From: Maratus speciosus
Taxonomy: Eukaryota > Arthropoda > Arachnida > Araneae > Salticidae
Assembly: GCA_963932465.1 (NCBI GenBank)
Contig: OZ010794.1
Span: 442,557,502 to 442,621,501, forward strand
Reading direction: 5' to 3'
Length of the DNA stretch: 64,000 nucleotides
Below, one piece after another: positions 56,109-64,000 of this stretch; position 1 is the stretch's first letter; every line of letters starts with the position of its first letter. The notes below the pieces were generated by a model that had not been told where the DNA came from, did no database searches, and saw nothing but the letters and a program-made list of their open reading frames with translations. The position numbers were made by a program, and so were the translations under genes.

Positions 56109-58064
56109 CAGTGAAACTTCCCTGTGCGACCACCTCCCTGAACGACCATTTTTTCATGAAACGAAATTTATTCCTATGGGCTCAATACTAATTTTACCTC
56201 CATTCAGAGACCATCCCAGTTGAATTCCCTCCATGAGCGGCACATTTCTTTGAAGAAATTTTCCTGGACGCTTGAAGAAGGTTTTACTAGAAAAATAATT
56301 CTGGAGAGCGCATTATTCATCAAACTTCTAAACTAAGTTTAGATTTTTTTTTTTTTTTTTTTTTTTATTCTGGTGACTTTTATGTGTTTAAACATTTTTG
56401 TGCCTTTTTAGGCAATGAATTTAACTCTGATGACAAATTAAAAATGACAGTCAAACTCCCTTGCCCTATTCTGTCAGGAAACTCTCAAAGATATAGATAA
56501 ATTAATGAAATGGTCATTATTTGTTTCTGTCCAAAAAAAATTGCATTTATTCACTGAACTTCAAAAGGTTTTGGAAATAAAACTTATAAAAGAAAAAACT
56601 GTAAAATCAAAGCAAACATCAATGTATTCATTTTTTACTTTCTTCTATCTTTACAAGAAGAAAGTATTGGATTCGTAAAAATTTTCGACTTCCGGTTTTC
56701 GACGGATTTACACGTTTTAGAGGTCAGAGATTCCAAAAAACATGTTTTTACAAAATGTCTGTCTGTGACTCTGTGAGCCTGTCTGTCTGTCTGTATGTGA
56801 CACAAATTTTGTGGGCGCTCTACCTCAAGAACTAATGCACGAAATTTAATAAAAATTTATATTCAAATAGTCCCTAATATAAATTGGTGCTGATTAGTTT
56901 TTGGTGTAAATCGCCCAACAGGTGGCGCTGCTATGCTGCATTTTTCGCGATTTCTGCACTAGCTCTATCTCAAGAACTAATGCACGGATTTTCATAAAAC
57001 TTCAGATTCAATTAATCCTTGATATGAATTAGTGCTGGTAATGTTTTGGTGCAAATCGCCCAACAGATGGCGCTGCTATGCTGCATTTTGCAGCATTTAC
57101 ACGATTTTCGTAATAGCTCTATCTCAAGAAATAATGCACGGATTTTCATCAAACTTCAGATTCTGTTAGTGCTTGACATGAGTTGACGTTTTGCACCTTT
57201 TGGTGTAAATCGCTCAACAGGTGGCGCTGCTATGCTGCATTTTTTGTGATTTCCGCAGTAGCTCTATCTCAAGAACTAATGCTTGGGTTTTTAACAAACT
57301 TCAGATTCAGGTATACCTGGATATGAATTACTGCTGTTTATGTTTTGCTGTAAATCGCTCAACAGGTGGCGCTGCTATGCAGCATTTTTCTCGATTTCCA
57401 AAATAGCTCAATGTCCAGAACTAATGCACGGATTTTTATCAAACTTCAGATTCAGTTAGTCCTTGACATGAATTGATGTTTTGTTCCTTTTGGTATAAAT
57501 CGCTCAACAGGTGGCGCTGCTGTGCTGCATTTTTTGTGATTTCCACAGTAGCTCTAGCTCCAGAACTAATACACGGATTTTCATCAAACTTCAGATTCCG
57601 GTATACCTTAATATGAATTAGTGCTGTTTGTGTTTTGGTGCAAATCGCTCAACAGATGGCACTGCCATGCTGCATTTTTTAGAATTTCCCCTACAGCTCT
57701 ATCTCAATAACTAATGCACGAATTTTCATCAAACTTCAAATTCAGGTATACTTTTATATGAATAAATTGATATAATTTCTTTTACTATTTAAATGATTTA
57801 ATTGACGTGATTTATATAGAAGAAAGTTTTGTGATGGCCACAACATACTAGTTAAATTTGAAGTAATTTAATTATGTAATTAACTTTCTTTTGATACTTA
57901 AATTGTTATATTATTTCCTAATGTGAAAAATAAATTTTAGTAATTGTTACCTTTTTTCAACAATTAAAATCTAGATTTAAACATGACCTCCATTAAGAGA
58001 CCACCTCTTGGAGTGACCAATTTTTATTGGAATGGAACGTGGTCGCTTTAGGTAGGTTTTACTT
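56109..58064. mobile_element. Tigger-like element interrupted by the 145-bp-repeat element
   Basis: Left CAGTGAAACTTCCCTGTGCG plus ACCACCTCCCTGAACGACC, and right GAGACCACCTCTTGGAGTGA then GTGGTCGCTTTAGGTAGGTT, are the two ends of one family with GCGACCACC motifs. TA flanks the left end, and a TA follows the right end at about 58065. Repeated GACCATTT/GACCAATTT motifs lie inside each end. No transposase was recognised. Confidence 0.75.
56637..57853. mobile_element. 145-bp-repeat element, copy 2 (reverse orientation)
   Basis: It begins with hairpin ACTTTCTTCTATCTTTACAA + GAAGAAAGT and ends ACAACATACTAGTT, the reverse complement of copy 1 (5915-7264). GGTGGCGCTGC (or AGATGGCGCTG) recurs at about 56921, 57065, 57220, 57365 and 57510, with a diverged copy at about 57655: six units of 144-155 bp against seven in copy 1. 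Confidence 0.85.
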
Positions 58065-60520
58065 TATACAACTCAGAAGAAAAAAGCTAATGGCAAACTT
58101 CCATAAACAGCCTTGCAAAGCAACTGTTATGAGAAAGCACGTAATTAAAATTGCACTACTATTAAACATTGTTTTTGTTATGTTGATAATTTGGGTTTTT
58201 CTAAATAAGTAATTAAATATGTGGAAATAAAAGAAAGAAAAGAAATGCTATCTTTTAAGCTGTTTTATATATATAATAGTTGTTTTTCTAACTTTAGAAT
58301 AGCTCTTTTTTTTTGTCAGTCAATAGTTACAAATTACTCCATATTATATCTAAAATAGATTATTGAAATGTTCAATAACATTTTGAGGAAGTTTTTTTAT
58401 GTTGGGTTGGCGCCCGCCGATATAAAGACTTTCTCCTCGGATATTTATGAATATTTTATGTGTAAAATTAAAGTTTATGATATTTCAAAATGTCTGTAAA
58501 AAATATTTAAAGTTACAGCTAATTGGTAATTTTATCTTGGAAATATGTATTTAAATGTCAAAATATTATTATTTAAAAATTTTTTAAGAGATATTCTGTT
58601 AGAAAATATATAAGTTTAATTTATTATTTTATATTTATGAAACACGTGATTCAACTGATGATGTTTTGGTATTCATCCGCGGCGATCAGATCACGTTTTA
58701 CAAGCATTTAATACTCCTTTTTAAATTGGAAAAATATTGAAAAGGAAAATATACTAAGTGTAAATCAAGCACCGATTAATTCATTTTTAAAAAGACTGTA
58801 AATGAATATTAAAACATAACACTGTGATTTCCGGTGCGCAACCTGACTTTTTACTGATGCGCTATGTAAAAAAGTGATGAATCAAAGAGATAAAAAGGAG
58901 CGGTGTTTCACCGAAACTGGGACTGGTCTTGAACGAGTTCTCTGGTTTGACTCTGACTTCATAGGAATGACTTGGAGGAGCAACGTCGGAGGAAAGATCG
59001 CCTGGGATAGAAAAGGATTGGAGGAGATGACCAGGAGGAATTTGAATGATGGATAGCGATGGAAAAAAAGATTGTGGACGGGAGAGCGAAAGTCACTACG
59101 AGAAGTAGCCTGTTGCTCCAGTTAACTTTCATAAATCATGTTAATTAATTTAATTAAGGTAATTTTTTTTTAATATATATCTTTCGTACTCCGGAGTTTG
59201 AACAATTAGTTTAACTCAAGCTTAAAATGTCTATAAATAATTTAATCTGTTTAACTACAATATTGTAACTGTTTAAGAAAAAATGACCTAAGTTTAGACA
59301 AATAATTATCCTATTTCAAATGCTTTCAAATATTTTAATTAATAAACTTTAAATTGTTCAAGAAAATAATCTCTGATTATTTTATTTCTTTCCCACAGCA
59401 GCATTCCCCCCCCCCCCCCCTGTTTCAGGTTATAATATTCATGAAAAGTCTATATGTTCATTAGTTTTAATGTCTCTGAGTAGTTTTATCACCCACGTGT
59501 TTGTGTCTGCTTAGAAATTGTTTTAGGTACGACACAACATTTTCAGCTTCACAAACAAACATCGAAGAGCATTGGAGAAACTCAAACATATATGGATAAT
59601 GCTCATAATGAATGAAACTTCTTTACCAGGTACTTCAAAGCTGCATATGGAACACAGTTCTTTAATTATTGTAGAACAGGAACAGAGGAAGTATAGCAGG
59701 TATATATTATTTATAATTTTACTTTCACAAGCAACATTTGCAGACACTAGAGAAGCAGTTCAATAAATGGATAAAAACAACATTCTTGAAGGTTAACTTC
59801 ACTAGCAAAGCAATTAAGTAAATCTATTGTCAGTTTAGATTTAAATCAGGAATACATAGAATAAAATTTCATCAGTTATTTCAGTAATTAGGATGATACA
59901 AAAGTGAATCAAATTTCTATTTCTTCTTAAAGTAAAATATATATATATGACGAAAAATTTAGAAAATGATGCCAAGGAATTAAAAATTTATATGAAGCCA
60001 CATATTCTTGGAAATTCAGGCACAGAGTTATGATGAGAATAGTTTGTAGAAGTGAACAGAGCTTGAAATTTTAATAGTAGAAGAATACTAGAACTGCTTG
60101 CACTAGCCAAAATACCAAGTGCTCATGTAGTAAAGTGGCATGAGAAGAACAAGGCAGAGAAATCCCATAAAAAGTTATTAATGTTATTTTAGAGTTAAAT
60201 CACAAATTGAGATATTTAGAAGCAGATAAGACCTCAACAAAAATTATGTAGGACATAGCACGACCACAAATTCATGTGAATAACTTGAGCTTCTTTGAGA
60301 AAAATGCATATTGTCACATGAGAAAAATGTCGCAAAATCTTCAATATAAACTTCTTTTTACCAAATATATTTATGTATTAAAGAAGTTTTGCTGGTTATT
60401 AAGTCAGCCTAAACTTGAAATAAAATTTCCTGATTTTATGGATTTCATGTGAATAAATAGTAGGGTGGATCGAAATGTGGATAGTCTAATCGGCATGGGG
60501 TGCAAAAGTTGCCTTTTATG

Positions 60521-61731
60521 TATACGAGTTGGAACCCGTCGAAATTTGACGAATTAAAATGTTTAGAATGGAACTGTTAGATCGAATTTATAATAAACCT
60601 ACAAAAATAATATCAATAAAAAATTCATCTTGCATTGATTGTCTAACTCTTAAAACAAATAATGTTTTTAACCTAAAATTACCAAAATATTATTTCCACA
60701 AACTTCAACTGCTTAAATTATTGGAAAATTAAACTGTATTATAATACGTAATCAAGATGAATAATTATGTTGAAGTTATCAATTGATGCTTTTATGTTTG
60801 TTTTTACGGGATGAAAAATCAGTAAACAGGATTTCGCTTTGTCACATCATAAAATTTTCTCCCGTAAAATCTAAACTGTACGTTATTTCCACATTCTCAA
60901 AATTTACATACGAACCACTCAAATTCATAATTTAAAAGTATTTTAACGTGCAATACATTATTAAAGAATGTATTTCCAAATTTAAAGTCCCGTTTGCCCG
61001 ATACAAACTTTTCATGTGAACATTCGCACAAAATTTAGGTTCTAATCTCAGTACCCGCGAACATTTACCGTTCAGAAATTTGCCTTTCGTTGCCATAGTA
61101 ATGGCCATTTAGTATTGGTCAAATATTTAGTTTTATCAAAGAAAATGATAATTTTGTTTTAAACATGACATCATTTTTACTCACTGAATAATTTTGCCTA
61201 GCGTCTCAAACTCAGTATCAGCATAATGTAAAAATATTGAAATATCTTCTTCAAAAATTGATATATGAAGAAGAATGCGTGTTTTTTTTTTTTTTTTTTT
61301 TTAATGGCTGACATCATTTTCTGTTCAAAAATTAGAAAAAAAATACTTTTATTTGTAATGTGAAAATGGCATCAATAAGAATATTATCAATAAAAATAAA
61401 TAAACCATGACTATTTTCCCCTTTCTTTTAATAAAAATGGAGTGCTTCAGTTGCCACAATTACAAAATTGGTGTTAAAAACTATAAAAAAATTAATATCT
61501 CAAAAATAAATTGAGATAGAGCTTTCAAACAAATTGCATTTTAAAGTACATTTTTTTTCCTATACGACGGTCTAAAAATTGAAACTGTGCGATGTTTAGA
61601 AGTTTAAAAAGTTTAAAAATTTGCAGTAGCGAAAATTGCAAAATCGAAATTTCATTTCAAATTTCAAAGTGTTGCCATTCGCAAAATGACGTATGCGTTA
61701 CGCACAGATATGTTTGTCCTTTATAATATAG
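60521..61731. mobile_element. 1.2-kb unclassified dispersed element, copy 2
   Basis: Same orientation and order as 48067-49325, from ACGAGTTGGAACCCGTCGAA to TTTGTCCTTTATAATATAGA, with scattered substitutions. It lacks the 74-bp TTAA insertion; a single TTAA at 60713-60716 marks the empty site. A poly-T run lies at about 61276-61300. Confidence 0.85.
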
Positions 61732-62129
61732 ACTAGTTTACATGTGTTTTTTTTAATTAAAATCCATTTATATCTTCCAGTGCCTCCAAAATAGATAAAA
61801 ATTGAGATTTTTACGAAAATGTACATTTTTTTTTGTTTTTATAACTTTTTTTAATTGCTTTTGGCCTGGGTACGAAAGTTGTCTTTTAAGCATTCAAGCA
61901 TACATGCAAAAAATTTTAAATTCGATAAATTTCTTGTGTCCCAAGACACAAACATTTGCCGAAAGCCAATTTTTATGCAAATTTTGAACAAAAAATATAA
62001 GTAAAAATAAGAGTTAAAGAATCATTTGCACAGCATAAAAAGTAATCTCTATAAAACATGAAAAATTGTTTACCGTTTATTATTAAATATATAAAATTAT
62101 TTTTTGTACTATATAGAAAAGACCACACA

Positions 62130-63429
62130 AAAGTGAAAGTTATGAAGGGCACACAGTTCCACACAAAAACTACAAAGGAGGCACATTATATTATTGTAAA
62201 TAAACCTTATTCTCAGTATACTGGACACGTTTCAGTTGCAACAGGAGAAGGTAAAACCCTAAAAAAGCATCAATATATATTTTTTTATCAAATAATATAC
62301 AATTATATGGGCTTACAGTAATTGCATGCGACAGAAAAAATGTAAATATTGGGCACAAAAGACGAGTTATTAGCCTGATGGAGCTGAACTCAATACTCTC
62401 TTACAGTAGTCATTTGTTTGCTTTATATAAACGAGTTGCCTTTACGACATTTACTAAATTCTTTACATGGTGCAATAATTGGTTCTACAGCCTTTTGTGG
62501 GCCAATTGGTACAGCAATCCAAATCTGCAAGGAGCTACCCGTAGTTTCCTTTTCTTCAATAAGCGTGGAGAATATGCCAAATAACATACATAGAATGGTT
62601 CCCAGCAATAGTAATATGATATTTGCATAGCAATATCGCCTGGTGAATGTGGTTTTGACCTGGCATTAAAAAAACCTGGTCGACTTGTTCACTCAAGATG
62701 GCTGACAACTGCAGATAGAATTTTAAGGTTGTATGTGGCCACAGAAAATCCATTTGAGACTCTCATTATTCTTACAACATATATTATGGAGGTATATGCC
62801 CCTGTATGGTTCCATATAAAAACAAGCCGTTCATAACAAAAGGAGCAAGGCGTATTTGGAAACTCATCACATTTTCCAGATATTTTGAACCCAATCTAAG
62901 AAAGGTAGTAGACACTGTTGTTCAACGATATAGCTTCTTTTGTCATCCTGAAAATTTGTTATTGTCAATGCTCTCAGATAACAGAGAGCATACCAGGTCT
63001 TCAGCAATACGAAAGCTAATTTGGGATACAAATGAAAATGGAGGAACACCAGAAATAAGGATTTTTTAAGAGCCAAAAATACACTTGAAAGTAAAGAATT
63101 GTTATGGAGTTATTAACTGGCAACAAGTTGTATGCTTTGAACCATCTCTTTTGACGAATGTGCCTTGCGAATAAATTGTGGCCATGGTAAAAGTAGGAAA
63201 AACGGCAGATTGGTCAAAATATCCATGCCACATAAATGTTGTTGAAAACTACATTCGCATAGTGTCTGAAGCATCAGAAAGTGTATCTGGACAAGGAAAG
63301 AGACAAGATTTCATATTGAATAGAATAAGATCAAGAAATCATATCAAACATTTTAACACCAGAATTGATTACAAACTTCAAAAATATGTAAATCTTCAAA
63401 ATCAAAAAAGTAAAAAATTTTCTATGTAA
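62130..63429 (+). pseudogene. Decayed gene of a repeated arthropod family of unknown function
   Basis: Across several frames one protein can be followed: EAHYIIVNKPYSQYTGHVSV; TVIACDRKNVNIGHKRRVI; NELPLRHLLNSLHG; FCGPIGTAIQICKELPVVSF; GECGFDLALKKPGRLVHSRW; LTTADRILRLYVATENPFET; EVYAPVWFHIK; VDTVVQRYSFFCHPENLLLS; and a C-terminal part ending near 63060, with a further frame to 63429. The frame shifts near 62420 and is broken by stops (for example after HIKTS, after PEIRIF and before VAMVK). I recall multi-copy invertebrate 'uncharacterized' proteins with the order YxGHV, GCDGTxxNTG, NELPLRHL, GPIG, SRWLTTANRILRLYV, which suggests a transposon-borne gene. The mechanism is unknown to me. Confidence 0.65.
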
Positions 63430-64000
63430 GTTCAATTTTTATAATCTGTATGATTTAGTGCTTTAATTTTTAAATTTATACTTCATGTATTATTATAAAA
63501 TTATTATTTATAAGTTTATTCTTTATTAATTAAACACTTTGCCAGATTTGTAAACAATTTTCGTAAATAAAAAATTTTAAATACATTTTCTTAAAAACAC
63601 AATCTTTAACTATACTTGGGACACCAGAAGGTATGAATAGATTTAGAATATCTAAATTACACAATTATGTAGTACACCCAATACACAACTTTCTCACCAG
63701 GCACAAAAGGTAATTTAAAATAAATAAAAAAAAAAATTATAAAATTTTCATAAAATGTTCATTTTTTAACTATTTTGGGGGAAGATATAAATGGATTTCA
63801 ATAAAAACATGTAAACTAATATAACTAATATAATAAACTAATATATTTTGCACTCCGTGCCAAAACTATTAAAAAAAAAAAATAATAAATAAATAAATAT
63901 AAATTTTCAGAAAATTTTCAATTTTTAGCTATTTTTGGTCCGTTTGGGGCGATATGAATGGATTTCAATAAAAAAATAGGTGTAAACTAGAATACAATAA

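Larger units (their letters stand above)
54247..64000. other. CNOT1 upstream intron (at least 9.7 kb)
   Basis: No further CNOT1 exon (for example one ending before DLKPGN) was recognised up to the right edge. The intron holds a Tigger-like element (56109-58064), a single CAGGGTGTCTACAG end at 55457, the 1.2-kb dispersed element (60521-61731) and the decayed gene at 62130-63429. In 54300-55450 and 58070-60460 I see AT-rich sequence; a slightly GC-richer patch at 58870-59110 has a 60-codon frame with no known match. Confidence 0.7.
60461..64000 (+). mobile_element. Probable transposon carrying a gene of unknown family; right end outside window
   Basis: A GTAGGGTGGATCGAAATGTG terminus-like sequence lies at about 60464. 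Sequence at 60495-60515 (GGCATGGGGTGCAAAAGTTG) resembles 61864-61885 (CCTGGGTACGAAAGTTGTC), and the 1.2-kb element inserted between them. Two diverged copies of a block ending GATGGATTTCAATAAAAA lie near the right edge (about 63690-63800 and 63900-63990), perhaps subterminal repeats. Since no partner terminus is visible, the extent is inferred. Confidence 0.4.

Noticed and set aside
58027..58212. Small membrane protein ORF
   Set aside because: The frame starts inside the end of a Tigger-like element; the hydrophobic stretch is expected by chance in T-rich sequence.
58874..59056. 60-codon plus-strand ORF as a gene
   Set aside because: Somewhat GC-rich but no known motif, no splice partners and no supporting context.

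Overview
The window looks like arthropod nuclear DNA, most likely from a chelicerate such as a spider. It is very AT-rich, almost all of it is intron, and it is packed with DNA transposons and a tRNA-derived SINE. The species call is an inference from repeat style and from the one host gene; nothing in the window fixes it.

One host gene is recognisable. Eight exons on the minus strand encode about 487 consecutive residues of CNOT1, the scaffold of the CCR4-NOT mRNA deadenylase complex. Read in gene order they lie at 53896-54246, 52288-52428, 50396-50551, 39048-39188, 31238-31342, 12624-12743, 3623-3811 and 2326-2583. They cover the end of the MIF4G/linker part, the CNOT9-binding domain (DUF3819) and the start of the following helical connector. 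Both gene ends lie outside the window. Only about 1.5 kb of 64 kb is coding, and every exon is a multiple of three with phase-0 junctions.

The introns, from left to right:
- 1-2325: remnants of transposon ends.
- 2584-3622: a hAT-like element carrying a degenerate GACGAAATTCGCG satellite.
- 3812-12623: a SINE with a perfect 15-bp target duplication, TA-flanked and TIR MITEs, an element with seven 145-bp repeats, and Helitron-like pieces.
- 12744-31237: a second satellite-bearing element; a 4.8-kb non-coding LTR retrotransposon inserted in a mariner-like element; tRNA-like repeats; a 453-bp palindromic MITE; and a third, 2.1-kb satellite-bearing element nested in a MITE.
- 31343-39047: a decayed Tc1-like transposon inside an older element, and a CENP-B-type DNA-binding remnant.
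- 39189-50395: a fourth satellite-bearing element with about 30 near-identical 33-bp repeats; a Tigger-like element interrupted by a second 453-bp MITE; and a 3.7-kb hAT-like element holding three further nested insertions.
- 50552-52287: a TA-flanked element with a long fold-back hairpin.
- 54247-64000: a Tigger-like element interrupted by the second 145-bp-repeat element, and a decayed gene of a repeated arthropod family at the right edge.

The most unusual pattern is one short-period satellite motif found inside four elements with different terminal inverted repeats, always in the same orientation. One of these has an unfilled relative elsewhere in the window, so its boundaries and target duplication can be read directly. 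Other internal 'empty site' comparisons allow an insertion order to be worked out from the sequence alone.
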